DNA of 64,000 nt from CAYJGJ01 sp964367585. GTDB taxonomy: Bacteria; Bacillota; Clostridia; Peptostreptococcales; Anaerovoracaceae. The notes beneath the pieces are model-generated. The model was not told the origin of the DNA and ran no database searches. It saw only the letters and a list, made by a program, of their open reading frames with translations. Positions 24,772 to 33,123 of this stretch are shown here, piece after piece. Each line of letters starts with the position of its first letter. Position 1 is the first letter of the stretch. The DNA lies in assembly GCA_964367585.1 (NCBI GenBank), contig CAYIYH010000004.1, forward strand, positions 1 to 64,000, given 5' to 3'. Made by a program: the position numbers and the translations under genes.

Positions 24772-26076
24772 ATGCGAACAGTCCTAAAAAATGGATATGT
24801 CTATACTTCTAAAGGTTTTGTAAAAAAGGATATAGTAATTTCCGATGGTTTGATTTTTGATTTTGATAATTACAATATAAGCGAAAAATTTGAAAAAACT
24901 ATAGATATTAATAATAAATATGTTGCCCCGGGTTTTGTCGATGTGCATGTGCATTTTAGAGAGCCTGGTTTTTTGTATAAGGAAACTATTGCAACTGGGA
25001 CTGCCGCAGCAGCAAGAGGCGGATACTCTTTAGTATGTTCCATGCCCAATTTGATTCCCCCACCTTCAACTGTCGAAGGATTAAATGTCCAACTCGAAGC
25101 GATAAAAAAGGATGCAAAAGTAAAGGTGATACCGTATGGTTCAATTACACGAGGCCAAAATGGAAAACCGCCGTTATCTGATATGATAGATATATCTAAT
25201 TATGTGTTTGCATTTACAGATGATGGAAAAGGTGTACAGGATAATGAGGTGATGAGACAGGCAATGATTCAAGCTGCTACTTGCAATAAACCAATTGTGG
25301 CACACTGTGAGGAAGAATCGCTTCTCAAAGACGGATATATCCATGATGGGGCATACGCACAAAAATTTGCTCATAAGGGTATTTCTTCCGAAAGTGAATG
25401 GATGCAAGTTAAGCGAGATATAGAGATATCTGAGGAGACTGGTTGCCAATACCACGTGTGCCATGTGTCTACGAAAGAAACTGTGTCCTTGGTTCGGGAA
25501 GCAAAGAAACGGGGAGTGAGAGTATCATGTGAAGTTACTCCGCATCACTTGCTTTTGTGTGATGAAGATTTGAAAGAGGAAGGAAAGTACAAAATGAATC
25601 CCCCACTGCGAAGTATGGAAGATAAAAACGAGTTGATAAGAGGAATAGTCGACGGAACTATAGACATTATCGCAACAGACCATGCCCCACATAGTGCCGA
25701 AGAAAAGTCGAGAGGATTAGAGGGGAGTGCTATGGGGATAGTTGGATTGGAGTGTGCTTTTTCTTTACTCTATACGGAACTTGTCCAAAAAGGAATAATT
25801 AAATTAGATAAGTTAATAGAATTAATGGCGATAAACCCTCGTAAGGTGTTTAAACTAGACCGCCATTTGCATTGTCGCAGTCAGCATGTTGATTTCGAAA
25901 CTATTGAAAACGGTGTAGTTGCAGATATTGTGATTTTAGATCTGGGCAAAAAGCATATGGTAGACTCTAATACCTTTTTTTCTATGGGTAAGTCGACTCC
26001 ATTTGATGGAAAAAATGTTCAAGGGGATATATATGCAACGATTGTAAATGGAGAGTTTGTATACATTAGTGAATAA
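24772..26076 (+). CDS. pyrC: Dihydroorotase
   Basis: A 434-residue class I dihydroorotase that closes carbamoyl-aspartate to dihydroorotate in pyrimidine synthesis. The metal-binding motif is DVHVHFREPG, with further ligands in VAHCEE and CHVS, and the catalytic aspartate is in IATDHAPHS. The ribosome binding site is GAGAGGG. It is followed after 17 bases by pyrD, the next enzyme in the pathway. Confidence 0.95.
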   Translation: MRTVLKNGYVYTSKGFVKKDIVISDGLIFDFDNYNISEKFEKTIDINNKYVAPGFVDVHVHFREPGFLYKETIATGTAAAARGGYSLVCSMPNLIPPPSTVEGLNVQLEAIKKDAKVKVIPYGSITRGQNGKPPLSDMIDISNYVFAFTDDGKGVQDNEVMRQAMIQAATCNKPIVAHCEEESLLKDGYIHDGAYAQKFAHKGISSESEWMQVKRDIEISEETGCQYHVCHVSTKETVSLVREAKKRGVRVSCEVTPHHLLLCDEDLKEEGKYKMNPPLRSMEDKNELIRGIVDGTIDIIATDHAPHSAEEKSRGLEGSAMGIVGLECAFSLLYTELVQKGIIKLDKLIELMAINPRKVFKLDRHLHCRSQHVDFETIENGVVADIVILDLGKKHMVDSNTFFSMGKSTPFDGKNVQGDIYATIVNGEFVYISE

Positions 26077-26093
26077 ATAAGAAAGTGGGTATT

Positions 26094-27011
26094 ATGCCAA
26101 GCACAAAAGTAACTATCAGCGGAATCACTTTAGATAATCCAATTATTCCTGCAAGTGGAACGTTTGGATTCGGGAAAGAGTTTGCCGAGTTTTATGATAT
26201 CAATATTTTGGGTTCGATATCTATCAAGGGGACAACTTTAGATGAACGATACGGTAATCCTTTGCCACGAATTGCAGAGTGCTCCTCTGGCATGATTAAT
26301 TCAGTTGGATTGCAAAATCCGGGAGTAAAGCGTGTTTGTGAAAGTGAACTCGTAGATTTGTCCAAGATATATAAAAAACCTGTTATTGCCAATATCAGCG
26401 GATTTTCTATTGAGGAGTATATCGAATGCTCCCGAATGATGAGTCGGCAAGAACAAGTAGGAATAATCGAAGTCAATGTAAGTTGTCCTAATGTACATGA
26501 TGGGGGAATGGCTTATGGAGTGTCTGCAAAAAATGCTGCAGAAGTAACACGTGCAGTGAAATCCGTTTCGAATAAGCCGGTGTATATAAAATTAAGTCCT
26601 AATGTTACAGATATCGTTGAAATTGCAAGGGCTTGTGAGGATGCGGGTGCGGATGGATTGTGTTTAATCAATACTCTGTTAGGTATGAGAATAAATGTAG
26701 CTTCACGGAAACCTATTATCGCCAATAAAATGGGGGGATTTTCAGGGCCTGCTATATTTCCGGTTGCATTGAGGATGGTATACCAAGTTGCGAATGCAGT
26801 TTCTTTGCCCATAATAGGCATAGGCGGAATTCAAAATGCGAGAGATGTAATCGAGATGATGATGGCTGGAGCTCGTGCAGTTCAAATTGGTAGTGCTAAT
26901 TTAGTAAATCCATATGTGTGCAAAGAAATAATAGAAGAGTTGCCCCACGTTATGAATGATCTTGGGATAGAAGATATAAACGAAATTGTAGGCGTGGCTT
27001 TAGATAAATAA
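26094..27011 (+). CDS. pyrD: Dihydroorotate dehydrogenase, class 1B catalytic subunit
   Basis: A 305-residue FMN enzyme that oxidises dihydroorotate to orotate. The active-site cysteine in NVSCPN marks class 1. The class 1B form is suggested by ASGTFGFG and the GIGGIQNARD and GSANL motifs. Class 1B works with an iron-sulfur/FAD partner, PyrK, which is not next to it here. The ATG at 26094 is preferred to an in-frame GTG nine bases earlier. Its stop codon lies in the first bases of repeat family B copy 3. Confidence 0.92.
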   Translation: MPSTKVTISGITLDNPIIPASGTFGFGKEFAEFYDINILGSISIKGTTLDERYGNPLPRIAECSSGMINSVGLQNPGVKRVCESELVDLSKIYKKPVIANISGFSIEEYIECSRMMSRQEQVGIIEVNVSCPNVHDGGMAYGVSAKNAAEVTRAVKSVSNKPVYIKLSPNVTDIVEIARACEDAGADGLCLINTLLGMRINVASRKPIIANKMGGFSGPAIFPVALRMVYQVANAVSLPIIGIGGIQNARDVIEMMMAGARAVQIGSANLVNPYVCKEIIEELPHVMNDLGIEDINEIVGVALDK

Positions 27012-27100
27012 TCCCACTTTGTATTAGCCAATAGTTTAGAGGGGTTATTTATTGATCTACTCGCCCATGTTTCGCAAGATGGCAGATTTATATTAGCCGA
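27004..27100 (+). repeat. Repeat family B, copy 3
   Basis: AAATAATCCC (27006-27015) pairs with GGGGTTATTT (27041-27050), followed by CTACTCGCCCATG and CGCAAGATGGCA. It matches copy 1 at 15294-15392 most closely. The element begins at the stop codon of pyrD. Confidence 0.72.
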
Positions 27101-27142
27101 ACTAATATAAATAAAATAAAAAATTAATATATACAGCGGATA

Positions 27143-27178
27143 CAGGTGGCATTCTTAGCAATGCCACCTGATTTTTTT
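27143..27178 (+). terminator. Intrinsic terminator of the pyrC-pyrD transcript
   Basis: CAGGTGGCAT (27143-27152) pairs perfectly with ATGCCACCTG (27161-27170), with an eight-base loop, followed by ATTTTTTT. Confidence 0.88.
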
Positions 27179-27199
27179 AAAAACGGGACTAATGAACTA

Positions 27200-27236
27200 G
27201 TGTTTTTGCACGAATAGCCCGCGCCGTGGTTATATC
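27200..27236 (+). repeat. Repeat family A, copy 3 (core only)
   Basis: Reads GTGTTTTTGCACGAATAGCC then CGCGCCGTGGTTATATC, matching the core of copy 2 (GCACGATTAGTCCGTGCC then ATGGTTATAAC) at roughly four of five positions. It overlaps the last codons and the stop of ribU on the other strand. Confidence 0.6.
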
Positions 27237-27769
27237 TTAGAAAATAAAGAAGAAATCCTTTTGTATAATACATAAGTGAGAATGCCATTGATAGTCCCTT
27301 TAAGAAGATTGAATGGTATAATTATTGGGATGAGCATTCCCGCAACAACTTCCTTTTGTGTTCCAATGAATGCAGGTGTAATGAAATAGTTCGCCACGCA
27401 CATCGCTATTACAGTTGCAATCATGCCTATGCTTAATGCCAGAATCGCATTTTTTTTCGTTTTTTTGTGAGCATAAATAAGTCCTGCAATTATGACATAA
27501 GTTCCCGTGGATGCGATGTGCATTACGAATCCATACCATGAGTCACCCATTAGCAAGAATGCCTGTATGTAGCTCACCGTTAGAGTGATGAATAACCCTG
27601 CGACAGGTCCGAATGCAAAGGTCGAAATATAGATAGGCACATCTGCCGGGTCATAGACCAAAAATGGTGCAGGTGGAAATGGTATTCGAATTAGCAATAC
27701 GAGTATACATGATAACGCAACCATTATTGCCATTATTGCCAACATCCGAGTTTTTTTGTTTGTATTCAT
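27230..27769 (-). CDS. ribU: Riboflavin ECF transporter S component
   Basis: A 179-residue membrane protein with about six helices. It is the substrate-binding (S) subunit of an energy-coupling-factor importer, which works with the shared EcfAA'T module encoded elsewhere. RibU assignment rests on the family pattern (PFLVYDPADVPIYISTFAFG, FLLMGDSWYGFVMH) and above all on the FMN riboswitch in its leader. The ribosome binding site is GGAGG, seven bases before the ATG. Its last codons overlap repeat family A copy 3. Confidence 0.93.
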   Translation of the reverse strand: MNTNKKTRMLAIMAIMVALSCILVLLIRIPFPPAPFLVYDPADVPIYISTFAFGPVAGLFITLTVSYIQAFLLMGDSWYGFVMHIASTGTYVIIAGLIYAHKKTKKNAILALSIGMIATVIAMCVANYFITPAFIGTQKEVVAGMLIPIIIPFNLLKGTINGILTYVLYKRISSLFSKI

Positions 27770-27803
27770 ATTGTACCTCCATAGAATAAAGATTTGTTTG
27801 TAC

Positions 27804-27837
27804 CAAAAAAAATGCCCAAACAGAAAATGTCAGGGCA
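27804..27837 (-). terminator. Expression-platform terminator of the FMN riboswitch
   Basis: On the minus strand TGCCC (27837-27833) pairs with GGGCA (27817-27813), with an inner ACA/TGT pair set, followed by eight U positions (27812-27805). It lies between the aptamer and the ribU ribosome binding site, as expected for premature termination when FMN is abundant. Confidence 0.85.
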
Positions 27838-27859
27838 ACGCAAACAAAAATATTCTTTG

Positions 27860-28021
27860 TTTCTTTCATCCGGACTATACCGTCGGTATGGGAATTTAAC
27901 CCATTCAGCTCTTTCGATGCTAACTGTTTTGCTCAATGTTAGCATGTTTTATTAAGCTCGTGGACTCGTGGCTAACGCCCTTTACCACCGGTGAGGAATT
28001 TCACCTCGCCCTGAAACTGGC
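27860..28021 (-). promoter_or_regulatory. FMN riboswitch (RFN element) controlling ribU
   Basis: Read on the minus strand the conserved segments appear in order: CAGGGCGAGGTGAAATTCC, TCACCGGTGGTAA, GCCACGAG, then GGGTTAAATTCCCATACCGAC, GGTATAGTCCGGATGAAAGA. These are the core blocks of the six-stem FMN aptamer. A TTGACA box (28062-28057) lies about 35 bases before the aptamer; the -10 box is less clear. FMN binding should favour the downstream terminator and switch ribU off. Confidence 0.96.
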
Positions 28022-28278
28022 TTTTGTATGATTAAATTATCATATTGTTATTTCCTTGTCAAATAATTTATAAAAATAATTTACCAAGATTAATTTACTC
28101 AAAAAGCTGTAAATTCTCAATTTGATTCTTGACGATTTACAAAAAAAGTGATATCTATAGTTTTACTTGACGTGTATTTTCTGTTTTGTGAATGTACATG
28201 GTAAAGTTTTATTTATGAAACTAAGATAATAAAAATAAAAAGATACAAGTAATTAGAATCAAGATTAAAGGAGAAAAA

Positions 28279-28986
28279 ATGTTTGGAATGTATAGAATGG
28301 CTTATGATCCAACTTATGTATTAGTATTAGTTGGTATTGCCATAGTGTTAGTAGCACAATTCAAGTTAAAAGCGACGTTTTCAAAGTATTCATCGGTAAG
28401 AAATACAAGAGGAATTACGGGAAGAGAAGCGGCCGAGGAAATATTAAGACGTAATGGACTCCACGATGTGAGTGTAAGGCACGTAAGAGGAAATTTGTCA
28501 GATCATTACGATCCAAGATCTAAAACCGTAAATTTATCTGATTCAACATATGATCAAGCATCCATAGCAGCAGTAGGTGTAGCGGCTCACGAATGTGGTC
28601 ATGCCATACAAGCTCAGACGAAGTATGCACCGTTGGTATTAAGAACAGTACTTGTTCCTGTTTCTAGGCTTGGGAGTATGGCGGCTTTCCCATTAATCCT
28701 TATTGGATTATTCTTTACGAATAGTTCGTCATTGCTTTTTATCCAGTTAGGAATATTTGCTTTCTTGGCATCTGTAGTCTTCCAAATTGTAACATTACCT
28801 GTAGAATTCAACGCATCTAAGCGCGCGGTCGAAATACTGGGTAATACTGGGATTTTACACGAAAGTGAATTACCTGCAACGAAATCAGTCCTCAATGCGG
28901 CAGCACTAACATATTTGGCGGCAGTTGCAGCTTCTTTGTTACAGTTATTGAGGTTGCTTACACTTGTATCTGGCAGGAGAAACTAG
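28279..28986 (+). CDS. YugP-type zinc metallopeptidase (membrane)
   Basis: A 235-residue membrane protein of the Zn_peptidase_2 family. It has an N-terminal membrane segment, the motif AAHECGHAIQ with the HExxH-like zinc site, then two or three hydrophobic segments and the family motif LPVEFNASKRA. The substrate is unknown, and B. subtilis YugP is the reference member. The ribosome binding site is AAAGGAG. It has a clear terminator of its own, so it is probably a single-gene unit. Confidence 0.9.
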   Translation: MFGMYRMAYDPTYVLVLVGIAIVLVAQFKLKATFSKYSSVRNTRGITGREAAEEILRRNGLHDVSVRHVRGNLSDHYDPRSKTVNLSDSTYDQASIAAVGVAAHECGHAIQAQTKYAPLVLRTVLVPVSRLGSMAAFPLILIGLFFTNSSSLLFIQLGIFAFLASVVFQIVTLPVEFNASKRAVEILGNTGILHESELPATKSVLNAAALTYLAAVAASLLQLLRLLTLVSGRRN

Positions 28987-29015
28987 CTGATCTCTATCTG
29001 CTTTATTTTCTATAT

Positions 29016-29056
29016 AAAGGGGCGAAATCCAAAGCGATAAGCCCCTTTTAATTTTT
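29016..29056 (+). terminator. Intrinsic terminator of the YugP-type gene
   Basis: AAAGGGGC (29016-29024) pairs with GCCCCTTT (29041-29048), followed by TAATTTTT. Confidence 0.85.
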
Positions 29057-29079
29057 CCATAAATCAAAATATATTCTAT

Positions 29080-29264
29080 ATTTTTAAGGATCTACTCCAT
29101 ATGTTCTTTCGATCGAATGATATTCAAATTCTTATTAAAAAGACTATGTGTAACTGAATATTTTGCTTATAAATCACAAATTAAAATCCTCTCGTAATTA
29201 TAGTCTTTCGTGAGAGAATTATAGACTAGACGTTTCATAAATCCCATACGGCTGGTCACGAGAG
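29080..29264 (+). repeat. Repeat family C, copy 1 (module X then module Y)
   Basis: Module X (29080-29149) starts TTTTTAAGG, contains GTTCTTTCGAT and ends AAAAGACTA. Module Y (29171-29264) starts AAATCACAAAT, contains ATAGTCTTTC, AGAATTATA and TAGACGTT, and ends near CCCATACGGCTGGTC. Both modules recur at 45087-45297 in the opposite order. No open frame or known RNA was recognised. The gap 29057-29484 otherwise holds only the promoter region of the next gene. Confidence 0.65.
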
Positions 29265-29342
29265 ACTCTTATATTTATAATATAATTCTGCATGAAAACA
29301 TATAAATTTATACATAAGATGCACACCTCGTTGAAAGCATAG

Positions 29343-29371
29343 TCGAAAAAATAGTATGATGTTTTTATAAT
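29343..29371 (+). promoter_or_regulatory. Putative promoter of the ParA/MinD-like gene
   Basis: TCGAAA (29343-29348), a 17-base spacer and TATAAT (29366-29371). The -35 box is weak. The start region is covered by inverted repeats listed separately. Confidence 0.5.
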
Positions 29372-29456
29372 TTAAATCGTGTCAAAGTGAAATCTCATCT
29401 AAGGTAATTGTACCTAAGTGAAATCACGCAAAAATTAAAACTAACTCGATTTAAAT
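29370..29456. promoter_or_regulatory. Inverted and direct repeats over the transcription start region
   Basis: ATTTAAATCG (near 29370-29379) is inverted as CGATTTAAAT (29447-29456). Between them AAGTGAAATC occurs twice (29386 and 29416 approximately) on either side of the imperfect palindrome AGGTAATTGTACCT. The set looks like operator sites or a leader structure for the gene starting at 29485. Confidence 0.45.
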
Positions 29457-29484
29457 CATGCATAATTTAAATAAAGGGAGATAT

Positions 29485-30270
29485 ATGAATAGAATTTTTT
29501 TAAAAGAAGTTGAAGAAAAGACCACCTATAGTATCATAGAAAAAAATAAGATATGTGTAACCGGTTTGTCTAAGGGAGCGGGTACAACTTTTGTTGCTAC
29601 ACTGTTAGCGCGATATTTTTCTCTCCAAAAACAAGCTGTCGCATATCTAGAACTTGAAGCCCCAACAAACGACAGGCCACTGTTATATGATAGTGTCGAT
29701 ATGGAACAACGGTTCAACAAGAAGATTTTTCACTCTTTTCATGAATCGGTCCAAAAGGGTGAAAAAATAAGAGGGAAAAAGAACATAGACGAAAATATAA
29801 ATTGGGGAATAGTTGCACCTTCATTTCGAGATAATTTAATCCCATTGACTAAGGAAGAGGAAATAAGACTCCTCAGCAATATATCGGGAAACACCGTGAT
29901 TGCGACGTGTGATAATACCAGTTGTTTTAGTGAATTTGATTGTATCGTTTGTGTTGTAGATCCATTGCCGTCAAAATTATTAGCTTCAGAAGCAAGATTG
30001 AAGAAACTTAAGAAAATAGAGTTGGAGTATGATAATATTTTGTGGGTTATAAACAAGTTTAATAAGGGTGTTAGTTTGAAAGATATAAAAAAACTAATAA
30101 AGGCTAAGGATGTTTTTTGTATAGACAAAATCGATGATGCTCATATATATACAAATGAATTTCAATGTAAATTTCACTATAGGAATAAACAAGTGAAAGA
30201 TATAACCGACAAAAGTGTGTCAAAAATCGCGGCGAATATTGCTAGTATCACAAAAAATACACAAAGTTAG
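29485..30270 (+). CDS. ParA/MinD-like P-loop protein with altered nucleotide-binding loop
   Basis: A 261-residue protein that resembles CpaE/MinD/ParA-type ATPases in its first 60 residues (KICVTGLSKGAGTTFVATLL, then an LELEAP strand). The loop reads GLSKGAGTTF (27-36): one lysine is kept, but the usual GKT lysine is absent, so ATP binding may be weak or lost. The middle (VCVVDPLPSKL, ILWVINKFNKGV) fits the later strands of the fold. No membrane segment is seen. The ATG at 29485 has AAGGGAG before it and is preferred to one at 29458. It lies 90 bases before ftsE, which has its own promoter. I do not recognise a named family. Confidence 0.75.
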   Translation: MNRIFLKEVEEKTTYSIIEKNKICVTGLSKGAGTTFVATLLARYFSLQKQAVAYLELEAPTNDRPLLYDSVDMEQRFNKKIFHSFHESVQKGEKIRGKKNIDENINWGIVAPSFRDNLIPLTKEEEIRLLSNISGNTVIATCDNTSCFSEFDCIVCVVDPLPSKLLASEARLKKLKKIELEYDNILWVINKFNKGVSLKDIKKLIKAKDVFCIDKIDDAHIYTNEFQCKFHYRNKQVKDITDKSVSKIAANIASITKNTQS

Positions 30271-30292
30271 ATAAATTATTTAATAAAAAGTA

Positions 30293-30321
30293 TTCAAATA
30301 CAAGCCGTAATAGTGTATAAT
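30293..30321 (+). promoter_or_regulatory. Promoter of the ftsE-ftsX operon
   Basis: TTCAAA (30293-30298), a 17-base spacer and TATAAT (30316-30321), about 40 bases before the ftsE start, with GGAGG in between. Confidence 0.65.
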
Positions 30322-30360
30322 ACTGAGATATGTAGTTATTCGAATATCTACGGAGGATGT

Positions 30361-31140
30361 ATGATAACTTTTGAGAAAGTGACAAAAAAATATAAAGACA
30401 ACTATGGGTTGCGTGATGTTAGTATAGAGATAAAGGATGGGGATTTTGTATTCCTAGTTGGTCCTAGTGGTGCAGGTAAATCTACTTTTATTAAATTAAT
30501 ATTAAAAGAAATCAGTCCCGACAAAGGCAAGATTATTGTCGATGGACATGAAGTCAATAAATTAAAACATCAAGATATCGCTTTTTTGAGAAGGAAGCTT
30601 GGCATTATTTTTCAAGATTTCCGATTACTTCCGAAGAAGACTGTTTTTGAAAATGTAGCCTTCGCTATGGAAATAACCCATAGAAAAAAAAGAAGAATAA
30701 AAACACAGGTCCCCAAAATCCTTGATCTTATGGGAATTAAGCACAAAGCTAATAAATATCCGGATGAGTTGTCTGCGGGAGAGCAGCAACGCGTTGCAAT
30801 AGCAAGAGCCTTCATTAATAATCCGAAAATAATAATTGCAGATGAGCCTACAGGAAATTTGGACCCTACAACCGCTATGGAAATAATGAGTTTACTTGAA
30901 GAAATTAATAATATGGGAACAACTATCATCATGGTAACTCATGCAAAAGATATTGTAGATAAGATGAAAAAACGTGTAATAGTTATCGAAAAAGGTAGAA
31001 TTGTGCGAGATGATGTCGGACAATATACTTACAACAAGAACAACTATGCATTTATGGATGAAAAGGAAAGTCAAAAAGAAGAAATTTTACCGGAAATGGC
31101 TCAAACTATACAAAAGTATCTAAAAAAGGAGAGTGAGTAA
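30361..31140 (+). CDS. ftsE: Cell division ATP-binding protein FtsE
   Basis: A 259-residue ATPase of the FtsEX complex, which couples ATP hydrolysis at the division site to activation of a periplasmic or wall-associated murein hydrolase. Walker A is GPSGAGKST, the signature LSAGEQQRVAIARA and Walker B IIADEPTGNLDP. It is about 30 residues longer than a minimal FtsE because of a charged C-terminal tail. The ATG at 30361 has GGAGG eight bases before it; a start 48 bases earlier would lie before that site. It joins ftsX without a gap. Confidence 0.95.
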   Translation: MITFEKVTKKYKDNYGLRDVSIEIKDGDFVFLVGPSGAGKSTFIKLILKEISPDKGKIIVDGHEVNKLKHQDIAFLRRKLGIIFQDFRLLPKKTVFENVAFAMEITHRKKRRIKTQVPKILDLMGIKHKANKYPDELSAGEQQRVAIARAFINNPKIIIADEPTGNLDPTTAMEIMSLLEEINNMGTTIIMVTHAKDIVDKMKKRVIVIEKGRIVRDDVGQYTYNKNNYAFMDEKESQKEEILPEMAQTIQKYLKKESE

Positions 31141-32031
31141 GTGAGAGGAATGGGAAAAGCTATAAGGCAAGCATTTGTGCAGATATTCAGAAATAAAGCG
31201 ATGAGCTTAACTACTCTTTTGGCAATTTCTTCTATGATGCTTATAGTTGGTATTTGTTTTGTTGTAATAGTTAACCTCAATCTTTTTACAGGTGTTCTTG
31301 AAGATAGCTACGATACCATCGAAGTCTTTTTGAAAGACGATGTAAATGAGGAGGAAGCAAATCAGATCATTGATGATGTAAGAAAAAACGATGATGTAAA
31401 ATCTGTAGTATATCGTCCTAAAGACGAAGCCATGGAGCTACTAAAGGAAAGATGGGGAGAAAACAGCTATTTGCTAGACTCTCTTGAAGAAAATCCATTG
31501 CCAAATTCTATTCTGATAGAAGTAATAGAACCCGAGTTTGGAGCTGCAATAGTTGCGGATTACATCACTGCAGATGGGGTAGAAGATATAAACTATTACC
31601 AGGAAACGGTAGATACTATTACAAAAATAACAGATTTTTTACAACTGGTTTCTATAGTAGTAATTGTATTCTTGCTGTTCGTTTCGGTCATCGTCGTGGC
31701 AAACACAATAAAACTGACCGTGTTTAACAGGGCAAAGGAAATAACTATCATGCAATATATCGGTGCTACATCGTGGTATATACGAGGTCCATTTTTGTAT
31801 GAAGGAATTTTCTTAGGATTTCTTTCGGCTCTCATAGCAACGATTATCACGAGTCTATTATATGGACAGGTCGCAAGCCTAATAGAAAAAGACGTGCTTG
31901 CTATAGTTTCTGTATCCTTGATACATGTTTCCTTTATTTTTGAAAATCTACTCTGGATTTTTTCAGTTATGGGAATTACGATTGGAGTTTGGGGTAGTAT
32001 GATTTCGATGAGAAAGTTCTTAGGAAAGTAA
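31141..32031 (+). CDS. ftsX: Cell division protein FtsX
   Basis: A 296-residue membrane protein with four helices and the large extracellular loop between the first and second, which in Gram-positive FtsX binds the hydrolase partner. The GTG start immediately follows the ftsE stop, with AAGGAGAG inside the end of ftsE. Family stretches include FRNKAMSLTTLLAI, VFNRAKEITIMQYIGA and PFLYEGIFLG. Its expected partner, the PcsB/EnvC-like hydrolase, is the next gene. Confidence 0.95.
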   Translation: MRGMGKAIRQAFVQIFRNKAMSLTTLLAISSMMLIVGICFVVIVNLNLFTGVLEDSYDTIEVFLKDDVNEEEANQIIDDVRKNDDVKSVVYRPKDEAMELLKERWGENSYLLDSLEENPLPNSILIEVIEPEFGAAIVADYITADGVEDINYYQETVDTITKITDFLQLVSIVVIVFLLFVSVIVVANTIKLTVFNRAKEITIMQYIGATSWYIRGPFLYEGIFLGFLSALIATIITSLLYGQVASLIEKDVLAIVSVSLIHVSFIFENLLWIFSVMGITIGVWGSMISMRKFLGK

Positions 32032-32041
32032 AAGGTGATAT

Positions 32042-33094
32042 ATGATAAATAAAATTGCAAGAAATAAAATAATATTATTGTTACTTGTTTTTACACTTCT
32101 ATTTTTTTCGTTAATCACGGTGAACACACATGCTTCTAGTTTAAATGATAAAGTAGATGAATTAGAAGATGTAACTCAAAGTGCAAATGAAACTAAGGGA
32201 CAATTAGAAATACTTGCGGATGATATCGAAGCATTGGAAATCGAAATAAGTGCTTTGCAAGAAGATATTGACCTAAAGACAGAGGAATATGAAGCGTCTG
32301 TCGCGCGTCTCGAAGCAATCAAGCTAGACATAGAGAGAAACGAAGAGGCTCTCAATGGGAGATTGCGCACGATGTACAAAAATAGCTCGATCGGTTTTTT
32401 GGATGTTCTATTGAGCTCGGCCAGTATCGAAGAGTTTCTTTCCAATATGGGTCTTGTACAAGTAATTCATGAAAATGATGTTGCAATACTAGAAGAATTG
32501 GAAGAAAATCAAAGGCTAGTCGAAGAAGAAACGATTAAAATCGAAGAGCAAAAGCTAGCACTCGAAGAAGCGCAAGTAGGACTTGAAGCCAAAGAGGCTG
32601 TTTTGGTTGAACAGCAAAGGATTGCAAATGCCGAATTGGCGGAGTACGAAGCAGCAGCAGAAGACCTAAAAGATGAGATTAGTGCGTTACAAGATGCCGA
32701 AATGGAATATATCGATGGGGACTATGCATGGCCTACATTGGGTCAGTATATCACTTCATATTATGGGAATAGATATATATTTGGAGGCTATAGCTTCCAT
32801 GGTGGTATAGATATTGGGGAAGCTCATGGAAATCCAATTTTTGCAGCTAAAAGTGGCAGAGTCATTCTTGCGAGCACTCATTATAGTTATGGAAATTATG
32901 TCATAATTGACCATGGCGGAGGATATAGTACATTGTATGCGCATGCGAGTAGTATTCTTGTGTCGGTAGGTGATTTTGTATCGCAAAAAGACATGATCGC
33001 GAGAATAGGTACGACAGGACAGTCTACTGGACCGCATTTGCACTTCGAGATACGTGTCAACGGATCTCGAACGAATCCATTGAATTATTACTAG
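32042..33094 (+). CDS. Murein hydrolase activator / M23 peptidase with coiled coil (PcsB/EnvC-like)
   Basis: A 350-residue exported protein. Residues 1-33 form a signal peptide with a long hydrophobic core ending at THASS. Residues about 35-230 are a glutamate-rich coiled coil, the part that in related proteins is clamped by FtsX. The C-terminal domain (about 255-345) is an M23/LytM peptidase with FHGGIDIG, TLYAHASS and GPHLHFEIR, so all zinc-site motifs are present. It would cut peptidoglycan cross-links at division. Position right after ftsEX supports direct control by that complex. Confidence 0.93.
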   Translation: MINKIARNKIILLLLVFTLLFFSLITVNTHASSLNDKVDELEDVTQSANETKGQLEILADDIEALEIEISALQEDIDLKTEEYEASVARLEAIKLDIERNEEALNGRLRTMYKNSSIGFLDVLLSSASIEEFLSNMGLVQVIHENDVAILEELEENQRLVEEETIKIEEQKLALEEAQVGLEAKEAVLVEQQRIANAELAEYEAAAEDLKDEISALQDAEMEYIDGDYAWPTLGQYITSYYGNRYIFGGYSFHGGIDIGEAHGNPIFAAKSGRVILASTHYSYGNYVIIDHGGGYSTLYAHASSILVSVGDFVSQKDMIARIGTTGQSTGPHLHFEIRVNGSRTNPLNYY

Positions 33095-33123
33095 AACTGT
33101 ATTAACAAAAGTAAGGAGACGAT

